A DNA stretch of 64,000 nucleotides from contig JBHGAU010000006.1 in the NCBI GenBank assembly GCA_041946675.1, positions 1 through 64,000 on the forward strand, written 5' to 3'. The position numbers and the translations under genes are program-made. This DNA is from CAWBKV01 sp041946675 (GTDB lineage Archaea; Halobacteriota; Methanosarcinia; Methanotrichales; Methanotrichaceae). The notes beneath the pieces were generated by a model, which saw only the letters and a list, made by a program, of their open reading frames with translations, was not told the origin of the DNA and did not search any database. Below are positions 9,199 to 17,432 of this stretch, piece by piece. How positions within the stretch are numbered: the first letter of the stretch is position 1; each line of letters opens with the position of its first letter.

Positions 9199-11502
9199 TT
9201 ATTCTCCTCTTGCATTCATAAGTTTAAGGAATTTCATTAGCTCGTACTTTGCGTTCTCCATTGTTTCGCGTCTGAGCTCCATGTTGATCATCAGCACAAC
9301 GAAGACCGTGAAGGTAGTGGTGAGGGCGAAAACCACCGACAGAACAGTCACCAGACCAAAGTTGCTGAGTATGTTGAAGGGAGATGCGATCAAAGCGGCA
9401 AATCCGAAGACGACAGTCATTCCAGACGCCACCAGCGCTGAACCGATGCGGTTGGCAGTGATTCCCAGGGCCTCGTAGGGATCGCCTATATTGTTCAACT
9501 CCTCATAGAAACGCTCCATCATCAATATGGCATACTCGGACCCTACGCCCAGCACCAGTGCACCCAGAGTAGCGGTGAGGGGAGTGTATTTGATTCCTCC
9601 AAAATACATGACCCCACCCATCCATCCTATGACCACTAGCATGGGCAAAACAGGTAGAAGAGCTTTAATGGGGTCTCTATATATGGCTAGTAGCAAGATG
9701 AAGATCAATACCAAACCCAAGAGTGACATCTCCACCCTACCGGAAGTCAGAGCCGATAAGAGTGTGGCCATAACTACTAATTGGCCAGTCTCAGTTACTG
9801 AGACACCTGGTGGTGGGGTCATCCAGGCCAGGTCCTTATCGTACTCCTTCAGAAGTCGGTCTATCCCATCCACGCCGAGGTTTGTCTGGGCATCACCTAT
9901 GTTTAAAGCAATGACCGCTAAGTCGTGACCATTTAAGTAAGAATCTCTGACAGATGCTGGCAAAGAGTCGATAATCTCTCTTATTCTGGTTTTATCGTCA
10001 GGTATCTTCCCGCCATTTGCCTGTTTGATATATGTGGCTATGCTTACTGCACTATTGATCCTATCCCTGTATCTGAACATGTAATTGCCGAAATCATCCA
10101 TCCATTTCAGAGTGTTTGGGTCTGTGATGTCGTCCGCCTGGACCAGGAACTCAACTGAATCAGTACCACCAAAGATGTTCTTCATGTGGTTAAGATCTAT
10201 CAAAGGCGGCAGATCCTGAGGAATATAATTTTTCGTATCCGTCTCAACTGGGACCATGGCATCGAAGTAGTTTCCCATCAAGGCCAGGATCAGAGCAATT
10301 GCCAGCACTCCCCATGACCTGTTGATACAGAACTCAGCGACTCTCGTCACACGCATGCCGATTGCTGAGCCGTCGTCAGGACGTGTCTTGTCTCTCGTTT
10401 TCCTGGGTATCCGCCCTTCCATGCCATGAAGAATAGTCACGCCCACAAAAAGGGCAGAGAGATAGCACATGATTAGACCGATGATGCAAAGCATTCCGAA
10501 ATCCCTAATTATTGGAACAGTAGAGCTTAAGAGGGCAGTAAAGCCTGCCTCGGTCACTACCAGGGCGATGATTACGGGTATGGCCACGTGGTTAATGGTA
10601 TTGATTGCAGCTTCGACTGGAGGTTTGCCTTTGGATAGCTCCTCATCGATCCTGTTGTGGAACTGAATGGCATAATCTATTCCGATACCTATCAATATGG
10701 GAAAGGCCGCAAAGGAGACCATTGTCAAAGGTATATGCAGGATGCCCATGGCGCCGAAAGTCCATATTATACCAAGGATGACTATGGGAATAGGAAGGAG
10801 GGGCCAACGGACATGTCTGAAGACCAATAGCAGGGCTATTATCATCAGTATGCCTGCTAGGGCAAGAATCATGCCATTGCTTGAGTTCATCAGGCCAACA
10901 ATCGCAGCCTGGAAAGCAGGATCACCAGTAACGGTTATGCCATAGCCTGCAGGAAAACCGACAAACTGAACTTCTGACTGGACCTCGGCGAGCAGCTCAT
11001 TCCGCTGTGTCTCTACCAGATTGGCAGGCTCCTGTACCACGATCATAGTATGCCTGCGATCGGGCATGAGACCATTCACAAGGGTTGGGTTAGAGCCGGC
11101 AAGGAGCTCGTCTATCTTCTCCTGGGATGGGATCTGCCGGATGCCGCTGCTTTGATACTCTGCATCAGCCACCATATCGGCCACGCTCTGGACACCTACG
11201 ACATTGTGCACCGTTTTCATATGATCGGAGAATCGCAAATCTGCTTCCAGAACCTCTCTTTTGGCCACATCGTCGCCCTCCATCAGCACTACAATGGAGA
11301 GTTTATTGAAATTATCCTGATACAAATGGCTGTATACTTGATAGAGTTGTGAATCCTTGCTGACAAAGCTTTCTATATTCATGCCCTGCGATTCTACCTG
11401 CTGAGCATAGTAAAACGATAGTATGGTTATGAGCACTGCTATGGCTATGATTCTTTTGGGATTATTTGTGACCCACATCCCAAGTCGTTCCGTATATTTC
11501 AT
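9199..11502 (-). CDS. RND superfamily exporter (HAE3/MMPL type)
   Basis: A 767-residue transporter made of two similar halves, each with one helix, a large extracytoplasmic loop and five more helices. The first half has GIGIDYAIQFHNRI in the sterol-sensing-like region, the second GVGSEYAILMMERF; these acidic/polar segments line the proton path in RND pumps. The family includes hopanoid and mycolipid exporters. First gene of the lipid cassette; GGCGGAG precedes the ATG. Substrate is inferred, not shown, to be a lipid made or modified by the downstream enzymes. Confidence 0.88.
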   Translation of the reverse strand: MKYTERLGMWVTNNPKRIIAIAVLITILSFYYAQQVESQGMNIESFVSKDSQLYQVYSHLYQDNFNKLSIVVLMEGDDVAKREVLEADLRFSDHMKTVHNVVGVQSVADMVADAEYQSSGIRQIPSQEKIDELLAGSNPTLVNGLMPDRRHTMIVVQEPANLVETQRNELLAEVQSEVQFVGFPAGYGITVTGDPAFQAAIVGLMNSSNGMILALAGILMIIALLLVFRHVRWPLLPIPIVILGIIWTFGAMGILHIPLTMVSFAAFPILIGIGIDYAIQFHNRIDEELSKGKPPVEAAINTINHVAIPVIIALVVTEAGFTALLSSTVPIIRDFGMLCIIGLIMCYLSALFVGVTILHGMEGRIPRKTRDKTRPDDGSAIGMRVTRVAEFCINRSWGVLAIALILALMGNYFDAMVPVETDTKNYIPQDLPPLIDLNHMKNIFGGTDSVEFLVQADDITDPNTLKWMDDFGNYMFRYRDRINSAVSIATYIKQANGGKIPDDKTRIREIIDSLPASVRDSYLNGHDLAVIALNIGDAQTNLGVDGIDRLLKEYDKDLAWMTPPPGVSVTETGQLVVMATLLSALTSGRVEMSLLGLVLIFILLLAIYRDPIKALLPVLPMLVVIGWMGGVMYFGGIKYTPLTATLGALVLGVGSEYAILMMERFYEELNNIGDPYEALGITANRIGSALVASGMTVVFGFAALIASPFNILSNFGLVTVLSVVFALTTTFTVFVVLMINMELRRETMENAKYELMKFLKLMNARGE

Positions 11503-11840
11503 ACAGGCTCCGCCTTTTTTCAGATTTCATTGGATGAATCGCTAACCTGAGAGGCGTTCAATTTCATCGAAGTATCCTGAAGATATATACCTATCCCTTT
11601 TCCATGAGAAAATATTGGAAATTAGAACATGGAAAATCAGATATGGCTAAAATTTTCCAATAATCTCTGCAAAAACACGGAATAACTTAGGTTAATCGAA
11701 TTCGATATTATTTATCACATTAAGTGCAAAATCTGTGCCTTTAAAAAATTGGAGATATAGGATATATAAAATATATTAATATCTTTATTTAGTGAATCAA
11801 TGTGCTGAGGCAAGCTAAACACATGCAACCAAATTAAAAC
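11503..11840. other. Intergenic region with promoter of the RND cassette
   Basis: An AT-rich gap with no convincing open frame. On the minus strand GGTATATATC (11582-11591) fits a TATA box; initiation about 25 bases further would give a 60-70 base leader before the RND start. The part nearest the Lrp gene is very AT-rich (ATATATAAAATATATTAATA near 11762-11781) and may hold a T-rich terminator for the Lrp pair. Confidence 0.45.
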
Positions 11841-12326
11841 TTAATCCTGGATGCTGTTCGCATCATTTTTCCTGAGAAGGGACGTCATCCCAGGGGTTAT
11901 CATGCTCGCTGGAAAGGGTTCATCGAACGTCCTCAAGAAAATCTCCACTCTCTCCACATTCGGCAACATCTTTACTCCTTCCACCAGCCTGAGAAGATCA
12001 GCGATATCTTTAGACACCGCCATAACTAAAATATCGGAATCCCCTGTCGTCTTGATTACACATATTATGTTTTGCATTTTCTTTAGATGAAACATGGTCT
12101 CCGCTATTTCTTTACTGGTAATCATTAATAAAATGAGTCCTTTGTATCCGATCTTTTCAAAATTGACAGATATCATGCATTGATTAATGACCCCGTCTTT
12201 TCTCATTTTTTCATATCTTTTTCTGACTGTCTCAGGGGATATACCAAGCGTTAGTGCTATCCTTCGGAATGGAATTTGCGCATCATTTACCAATTCACGC
12301 ATAATATAGCAGTCAATTTCATCCAT
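11841..12326 (-). CDS. Lrp/AsnC family transcriptional regulator
   Basis: A 161-residue DNA-binding protein. The N-terminal winged helix-turn-helix covers about residues 1-50 (IPFRRIALTLGISPETVRKR is the recognition region); the rest is the RAM ligand-binding domain. I start it at the ATG at 12326 because AGGAG lies nine bases upstream; the frame extends eight codons further to a TTG. The start overlaps the end of the upstream Lrp gene, so the two are coupled and may form hetero-oligomers. They are divergent from the gas-vesicle-like operon, which is a likely target. Confidence 0.85.
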   Translation of the reverse strand: MDEIDCYIMRELVNDAQIPFRRIALTLGISPETVRKRYEKMRKDGVINQCMISVNFEKIGYKGLILLMITSKEIAETMFHLKKMQNIICVIKTTGDSDILVMAVSKDIADLLRLVEGVKMLPNVERVEIFLRTFDEPFPASMITPGMTSLLRKNDANSIQD

Positions 12327-12810
12327 TCTTTTTGTCTCCTGAAAGGTCAAGATTCTCGAAAAGGAACTGAATATCCTCGATCAGGATTACTGTTGCTATC
12401 TTCTTTATCCCCAGTTGTCTCCTTATTGCCTCTTTTGCGAGATCCAGCTCATTAACACTCGTAACTGTCATGATGGCAAGTATGTCGCACATGCCAATTC
12501 CTTCGATGCACATTAAAACATCTGGCTGCTGTCGGACAAACTCGACGATATCATCCTTCTTGGTATTATCTACGGTGATCTCCATACAGACCGCAAATCC
12601 ACTACCTAATATTCCCGAATTGAATAGAGTCGTCGCTCCTGCGATTACTCCACTTGATTTTAGATTATGAATCCGCTTATGTATCGCATTGGTAGAGAGG
12701 CCGCAATCCTCAGCGATGCTACTTAGACTTGTTCGTGCATCTTTTAGCAACGCCTTTATGATCTTGGCATCAATTTTATCCAGCTCGACTTCGGCGCTCA
12801 AAGGGCTCAT
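12319..12810 (-). CDS. Lrp/AsnC family transcriptional regulator
   Basis: A 163-residue regulator with an N-terminal helix-turn-helix (about residues 10-60, ARTSLSSIAEDCGLSTNAIH) and a C-terminal RAM domain with GIGMCDILAIM. It begins with the divergent promoter region shared with the gas-vesicle-like operon. No ribosome site precedes the ATG, and a TATA box lies about 27-33 bases upstream, so the transcript is probably leaderless. The downstream Lrp gene overlaps its last codons. Confidence 0.85.
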   Translation of the reverse strand: MSPLSAEVELDKIDAKIIKALLKDARTSLSSIAEDCGLSTNAIHKRIHNLKSSGVIAGATTLFNSGILGSGFAVCMEITVDNTKKDDIVEFVRQQPDVLMCIEGIGMCDILAIMTVTSVNELDLAKEAIRRQLGIKKIATVILIEDIQFLFENLDLSGDKKNG

Positions 12811-13158
12811 ATTCTGATAATAGGAGGATGCTATAAACTATATAAATGATTTGTGCAGATGATCGAGGTACTTGGACTGTGCACACTCTAACAGAGAAGT
12901 AAAATATTTTTCACGCTTTCAGAAAATAATGGAAACATTTAGCTGACATGAGTTCTTTATGTTATAATTTCTAATTTTATTGCGAAACTTAGCATAACTA
13001 TATATCTAAGATATAATGAATTCCATTAAGGGTTTGTATAGGCGTCAAATTGCTTTATCTACCCATGTGAATTAGGCAGTTTGGGCATCGAAATATAACC
13101 CTAGCAGGCGAATAGAGATTCAAACATCAATAAGCTATAAAGAGCGGAGTGAGGTTAG
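12811..13158. promoter_or_regulatory. Divergent control region between the Lrp pair and the gvp-like operon
   Basis: No gene. On the minus strand TTTATATAG (12836-12844) is a TATA box for the Lrp pair. A perfect 7-bp inverted repeat, TATATCT-A-AGATATA at 13001-13015, overlaps a TATA-like run (12998-13005) reading towards the gvp-like genes. Lrp-family dimers bind such palindromes, so this is a plausible operator. The plus-strand leader ends with GGAGTGAGG six bases before the gvpG ATG. Binding is inference. Confidence 0.55.
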
Positions 13159-13404
13159 ATGTTCTTCACAGATGATATCATCCTCAGATCTCTTGGGGTG
13201 TCCTTGCCACCTGGACTGGACATGATTGGAACCATAGAGGAAATACAGAAACTAGCTCATAAGGAGATGTATAATCCAGAAAAAATCAAGGGGCAGATTA
13301 AGGAGAACAGGTTGCTTTACGAATTCGGAGAGCTGACACGAGAGGAGTACGAGCGGACGAATGCAAAGCTAATGCAAAATCTCAGGATGGCAGAGGAAGC
13401 ATGA
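13159..13404 (+). CDS. gvpG: Gas vesicle protein GvpG
   Basis: An 81-residue small helical protein of the GvpG family, an accessory factor needed for vesicle assembly with GvpF/L. Recognisable features are the start FFTDDIILRSLGVSLPPGLDM and the helical second half with the acidic LLYEFGELTREEYE element that GvpG proteins share. First gene of the operon, with GGAGTGAGG as ribosome site; the next gene starts directly after its stop. Confidence 0.75.
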   Translation: MFFTDDIILRSLGVSLPPGLDMIGTIEEIQKLAHKEMYNPEKIKGQIKENRLLYEFGELTREEYERTNAKLMQNLRMAEEA

Positions 13405-13791
13405 ATGGTATCTCTTGAGAAAGATTCAGACAATGGGCTGGCCGGTGCAATTGACAGGATATTAGACAAGGGATTGGTGATCAATGCAGATATCACTGTG
13501 TCTGTGGCAGGAGTTGAGCTGCTGGGCATCAAGGTTAGAGCTGCCCTTGCTTCCTTTGAAACCGCTGCAAAATACGGCCTGGAGTTTCCATCTGGAACCA
13601 ATTATGAAACTGCTGCGTGGAAAGAAACTCTGACGGCAAAGGAGGAATGCCCGCAGTGCGGCAAAAAAGTGCCTGTAGACGAGCTGATGAACGAGTGCTG
13701 CCCATGGTGCGGGTGGACCAGCGCACTGGCAAGGAAGAGAGAGAGGGCTGTGGAGATGCCAGTGATTATAAAAAATAATTATGGAACCTAA
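13405..13791 (+). CDS. GvpA/J-fold protein fused to a zinc ribbon
   Basis: A 128-residue protein in two parts. Residues 10-58 are a GvpA/GvpJ/GvpM fold: AIDRILDKGLVINADITVSV followed by GVELLGIKVRAALASFETA, the two beta strands and helix that form the gas vesicle wall. Residues 82-102 are a zinc ribbon with C82xxC85 and C99xxC102. GvpA-family proteins normally lack such a domain. The related zinc ribbon recurs in the next two genes. It may cap, nucleate or decorate a shell, or form a different assembly; a role in gas vesicles proper is inference. Confidence 0.75.
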   Translation: MVSLEKDSDNGLAGAIDRILDKGLVINADITVSVAGVELLGIKVRAALASFETAAKYGLEFPSGTNYETAAWKETLTAKEECPQCGKKVPVDELMNECCPWCGWTSALARKRERAVEMPVIIKNNYGT

Positions 13792-14860
13792 AAGAAATAC
13801 AAATGCAGGACTTGTGGATCTCCTGGATAGGGTATTGGATAAAGGGCTTGTACTGAATGCAGATATGCTCATCTCTGTCGCTGGAATACCTCTGCTTGGC
13901 CTGAATCTAAAAGCAGCCCTCGCCGGAATGGATACTATGCTCAAGTATGGCATATGGAAGGATTGGGATGCTGCCCAGAGGGCATGGGCAACTGAAGAGC
14001 GAAGACGATTGGAGATTGACAAGCTGCCCTTGCAGGAAGGCGAAGATATACTCTTGAGTACTTTTGGCACTCACTGGTACTCTAATGGGATTTATCAAAG
14101 CTGGCGGCCTGGACATATCTATGTCACGAACCGGCGCATATTAGTCTATAGAAGGGTGCCGGCAGAAATTTTATTCATGGCTTATTATGGGGATATCGAG
14201 GGCTTTGCGATGGAGAAGAAGGCGAACATCGCAAAGAAGGAGACCGATTATCTATGCATCATGCTTAAAAGCGGTTCCATCGCAAAGCTGCATCCCACAG
14301 ATGCCTATGCTGTAAAAGATGCTGTCGTTGATGAGATGAACCGGCTTGGGTTTTCCTGCAGGAAAATGTCTGCTTCAGTTATGGATGAAAATGCAGATAA
14401 ATTCTTGAAGAAAGGCGAGAGGCTCGTGCATTGCGAGAAAATGTGGCATCTTGTGGAGACATCAACACCAGGTGGCATATCCAAAGTGACTTGGAAAGCA
14501 GGCGGGCTGTATATAACATCTGAGAGAGTGTGCTGGTGGCATGACTTTGATGAGCGCATTGCATTTGAGTTATCTCTTGAAGACATTGTAGCAGTGGGCA
14601 TTGAGACAAGAGATCTGGGAGGCTTGGCAAGCACAAGACCTGCTATCATAGTTTCTCATCGAGGAGGAGATGCCTGCTTTTCAGGTGACGACGATTCAAT
14701 GGAGAAAATAGTTGAAGTGTTAGGATCAAAAGCTGATGAAGCAGAAGAGACGGAAACATGCCCCTCGTGTGGAGCTGAAGCACCTGAACAGGTGTTTCTT
14801 ACCAAGGGTTGCCTGGCATGTGGGTGGATCAGTCCAAGAATAAAAAGGCTTGTTGCATAA
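13781..14860 (+). CDS. GvpA/J-fold, double PH/GRAM-like, zinc ribbon fusion protein
   Basis: A 359-residue multidomain protein not matching any standard Gvp. Residues 10-58 repeat the GvpA/J fold (LVDLLDRVLDKGLVLNADML). Residues about 85-190 and 205-316 look like two PH/GRAM-type beta barrels, each with the typical strand pair (GHIYVTNRRILVY; GLYITSERVCWW). Residues 327-347 are a zinc ribbon, C327xxC330 and C344xxC347. Such barrels bind lipids or proteins, so the subunit could tether a shell to membrane. Its ATG overlaps the preceding gene by 11 bases. The PH/GRAM assignment is from pattern only. Confidence 0.7.
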   Translation: MEPKRNTNAGLVDLLDRVLDKGLVLNADMLISVAGIPLLGLNLKAALAGMDTMLKYGIWKDWDAAQRAWATEERRRLEIDKLPLQEGEDILLSTFGTHWYSNGIYQSWRPGHIYVTNRRILVYRRVPAEILFMAYYGDIEGFAMEKKANIAKKETDYLCIMLKSGSIAKLHPTDAYAVKDAVVDEMNRLGFSCRKMSASVMDENADKFLKKGERLVHCEKMWHLVETSTPGGISKVTWKAGGLYITSERVCWWHDFDERIAFELSLEDIVAVGIETRDLGGLASTRPAIIVSHRGGDACFSGDDDSMEKIVEVLGSKADEAEETETCPSCGAEAPEQVFLTKGCLACGWISPRIKRLVA

Positions 14861-14920
14861 GCATATATCGGAAATCTTTCAGGCAAATGAGAATGGTTGA
14901 GATAACTAGGAAGTGAGATA

Positions 14921-15292
14921 TTGGGGAAGAAAAAGAGAGGTCTGAACTTCTTAGGAATTGATCCGACACTTGGAATTGGCGATGAGATACTGGATTATGC
15001 CGAATCAGAAAAAGGGCGACAGGATAAGAGCAATTACCATGCAGTCTGTCCCTCATGTGGAAAAAGGCAACTTAAGAATTGCCTTCTTGAGAGCGGTTGC
15101 TTCATCTGCGGGTGGAAAGGTGGAGCTAACGAAGTAGAATTGGCAAAGGTGAAAGAGGGATTCAACATTTCCGTGGGCCTAAACAAAGAATGTGCTGGCT
15201 ACAAGATGAGATGCCCAAGATGTGGCGCTTCCCTGATAACTGAAGAGTTCAAAGGGGAAGGATGCTATATCTGTGGATATGGCAGAGAATAA
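14921..15292 (+). CDS. Double zinc-ribbon protein of the gvp-like operon
   Basis: A 123-residue protein with two zinc ribbons: C43xxC46...C60xxC63 and C98xxC101...C115xxC118, both ending CG(W/Y) like those on the two GvpA-fold proteins upstream. The N-terminal 40 residues are basic then acidic. Start is TTG after AGGAAGTGAGATA; no better start is present. The shared ribbon type suggests that these three proteins contact one another or a common partner. No assigned family. Confidence 0.65.
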   Translation: MGKKKRGLNFLGIDPTLGIGDEILDYAESEKGRQDKSNYHAVCPSCGKRQLKNCLLESGCFICGWKGGANEVELAKVKEGFNISVGLNKECAGYKMRCPRCGASLITEEFKGEGCYICGYGRE

Positions 15293-15962
15293 TAAATTTA
15301 TGAATGATTTAGCTAAATGTATATCTGAAGATTTAAAAGAACAAATTATAGACCTGCTTATAAGCTGTTATGGAGAGAAGGAGATCGAGGGACAGACGGG
15401 ATTCAAAATCTCAGAGCTAAAACAAGGATCCGATAAGGCTTTCTCCAAGCTCCTTTTGAGTTATTCCGGAAAGGAAGAACTGAGAAGTCTGATATGGAAG
15501 GGCTATGCTGAGTTCGGCTATGCCCTGAGGGGGCTCGGCATATCAGCGCCAGCGCAAAAGGATCTGATGGACGGGTGGGACGATAAAAGCAAAGCAATCC
15601 TCTGGCATCTTTATCAAAGAAGGCATGCAAACATAGTGGAGCTGAGCGAAGCTGTCTGCGCCTCTCACTATGATGTGCTGAGCAGGCTGGAAGATGTTAT
15701 AATACCTGAATCGAGAAAGATATTGGGCGAGCCGATAGTGAAATTTGAACAGTCCAGGATGGATATAATAAGCGGCGAGAAGATCTGTTTTTCCTGGTGG
15801 ATAGAAGACGAAAGTCCCGTATCAAATAATAACGTCGAACTGTTCCATGAGCGTGAAAGAATCCTCATAGTTGCAGGTTTGCCGGATATGAAGCTTCCCG
15901 ATCAGATTGATGTGTCGGCCAGATTCAAGAATGGTATACTAGAGGTTGCCATCAAAAAATAA
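15279..15962 (+). CDS. GvpH-like protein with C-terminal Hsp20-type domain
   Basis: A 227-residue protein. The first 140 residues are mostly helical and unassigned. The last 60-70 residues resemble an alpha-crystallin/Hsp20 domain of the kind found in GvpH, with RERILIVAGLPDMKLPDQI and a terminal GILEVAIKK strand. Hsp20-like proteins in gas vesicle clusters are thought to chaperone hydrophobic subunits. Start is ATG at 15279 or GTG two codons earlier; both overlap the zinc-ribbon gene. Confidence 0.6.
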   Translation: MAENNKFMNDLAKCISEDLKEQIIDLLISCYGEKEIEGQTGFKISELKQGSDKAFSKLLLSYSGKEELRSLIWKGYAEFGYALRGLGISAPAQKDLMDGWDDKSKAILWHLYQRRHANIVELSEAVCASHYDVLSRLEDVIIPESRKILGEPIVKFEQSRMDIISGEKICFSWWIEDESPVSNNNVELFHERERILIVAGLPDMKLPDQIDVSARFKNGILEVAIKK

Positions 15963-15976
15963 TAGCTTGGATATGT

Positions 15977-16303
15977 ATGGTGCTCAATATCGATGAGGAT
16001 AACCTGAAGCATGGCGTACTGGGGCTTGTTGTGGCCCTTCTTGAGGTGATAAGAGATGCCCTTAGGATACAGGCTTTCAAGCGTATGGAATCCGGAATTC
16101 TAAATGATGAAGAAATGAACAGGCTTGGTGAGGCTCTTATGGAACTCGATATTGCAATAGACGAGATAAAAAAGGAGCAGGGGATAACTGAATCCGTAAA
16201 GGCTGTTCGGGACGGGCTGGATGAGATTGTAGATGATGTGGTCGATAGGATAGTGAATCCTGAGAGATGGAGGGATGAGGTAGAGGGGAAAAATGATCGA
16301 TAA
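15977..16303 (+). CDS. gvpK: Gas vesicle protein GvpK
   Basis: A 108-residue GvpK-family protein. The opening NIDEDNLKHGVLGLVVALLE, the helical core, and GEALMELDIAIDEIKKEQGI match the family closely; GvpK is an essential accessory factor in known gas vesicle clusters. Its end overlaps the GvpF/L start by 11 bases, so the two are translated together. Its presence is one of the firmest signs that the operon derives from a gas vesicle cluster. Confidence 0.88.
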   Translation: MVLNIDEDNLKHGVLGLVVALLEVIRDALRIQAFKRMESGILNDEEMNRLGEALMELDIAIDEIKKEQGITESVKAVRDGLDEIVDDVVDRIVNPERWRDEVEGKNDR

Positions 16304-17384
16304 CAGCAAGTTCAGAGAGCTAATTGCAGGGATGGTGAGAGAAGAAATTAAGGCGATGGCAGAGGAGACAAACAATATCGTAGCAGATGTTGTAAAAGCA
16401 GAACTCATGCCCGGACTTAGAGCTGCAATTAGAGAATCGATAGCAAAAGAGCTGGGCTATGCTAAATCCGACGGAAAATCTGAGTCTTATGTGAATGCTG
16501 CATCTAATGAATGTGCCACATTCGAAGGAAGAGGCAAAGAGAAGGCTGAGAAAGCAGTCTCTTCAGGAGAGTTATCTCTTCAAGCATCAACAGCTATGGA
16601 GGCCAAGGAGACAATTGATGCAGGAGATGATCAAGGCCTGTACCTTTACGGATTGGCAGATACAAGCGTGTCTGCAAGACTAGGTAAGATAGGGATTGAT
16701 GGGTGCGAGGTATATACAATTCCGCATGAAGGAATATCTGCGATAGTTCATAATTCTCCATTGGAGCCTTACAAAAGCGATGACAATGAGACTGTGAAGA
16801 TATGGGTTAAAGCGCATCAACTGGTGATGGATACTGCAGCCGAGAGGTTTGGCAACATAATGCCATTCAGCTTTGATACAATAATAGTGCCAAAAGATAA
16901 CGCAACCTCAAAGGAGGTATTGCAGAGATGGCTATCGGATGAACACGATGAAATAATGAGGAAAATGGATAAGATAAAGGGTAAAAAGGAGTACGGAATT
17001 CAAATATTTTATATTCCTTCTGTGTTTGGCAAGAGGATTGAGCAAAAAAGCGAAGAAGTGGGATGGATAAAGGAGGAGATGGCGTCGAAGCCTCCGGGGC
17101 TTGCATATATGTATAAGCAAAAGCTTGAAAACGTAGTGAAGACAGAGCTGAATGCATCAATGGATACCTATTTCAAAGATTTTTATGAGAAGATAAGAAC
17201 AATTGTTGATGATATCAAAGTCGAGAAAGTGAAGAAGGCCGATGATAATATGGTAATGATGATGAATCTATCAGTGCTTGCTGGTGATCAAAAAGCTCTC
17301 GGGCTAGCGTTAGACGAGATCGAGAGTGAAGAAGGAATTTCTGTTCATTTCACTGGACCCTGGCAACCTTATTCATTTGTATAA
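16293..17384 (+). CDS. Gas vesicle protein GvpF/GvpL with N-terminal extension
   Basis: A 363-residue protein. From about residue 113 it is a GvpF/GvpL protein: GLYLYGLAD, HEGISAIVHNSPLE, FGNIMPFSFDTI, and the terminal GPWQPYSFV that marks the family. These are cytoplasmic assembly factors that interact with GvpA. Residues 1-112 are an extra, charged, helix-rich segment with a low-complexity Ala/Glu/Ser stretch, absent from ordinary GvpF/L (about 210-280 residues). Last gene of the operon; the next gene is convergent. Confidence 0.88.
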   Translation: MIDNSKFRELIAGMVREEIKAMAEETNNIVADVVKAELMPGLRAAIRESIAKELGYAKSDGKSESYVNAASNECATFEGRGKEKAEKAVSSGELSLQASTAMEAKETIDAGDDQGLYLYGLADTSVSARLGKIGIDGCEVYTIPHEGISAIVHNSPLEPYKSDDNETVKIWVKAHQLVMDTAAERFGNIMPFSFDTIIVPKDNATSKEVLQRWLSDEHDEIMRKMDKIKGKKEYGIQIFYIPSVFGKRIEQKSEEVGWIKEEMASKPPGLAYMYKQKLENVVKTELNASMDTYFKDFYEKIRTIVDDIKVEKVKKADDNMVMMMNLSVLAGDQKALGLALDEIESEEGISVHFTGPWQPYSFV

Positions 17385-17432
17385 ACCCTGTACAGCTTCT
17401 TCACGGCATTGAGAAAAATGGTATATGAAAGT

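Noticed and set aside
13159..17384. Calling the locus a complete gas vesicle gene cluster
   Set aside because: An ordinary GvpA, GvpN and GvpO are missing, so only a gas-vesicle-derived operon can be claimed.
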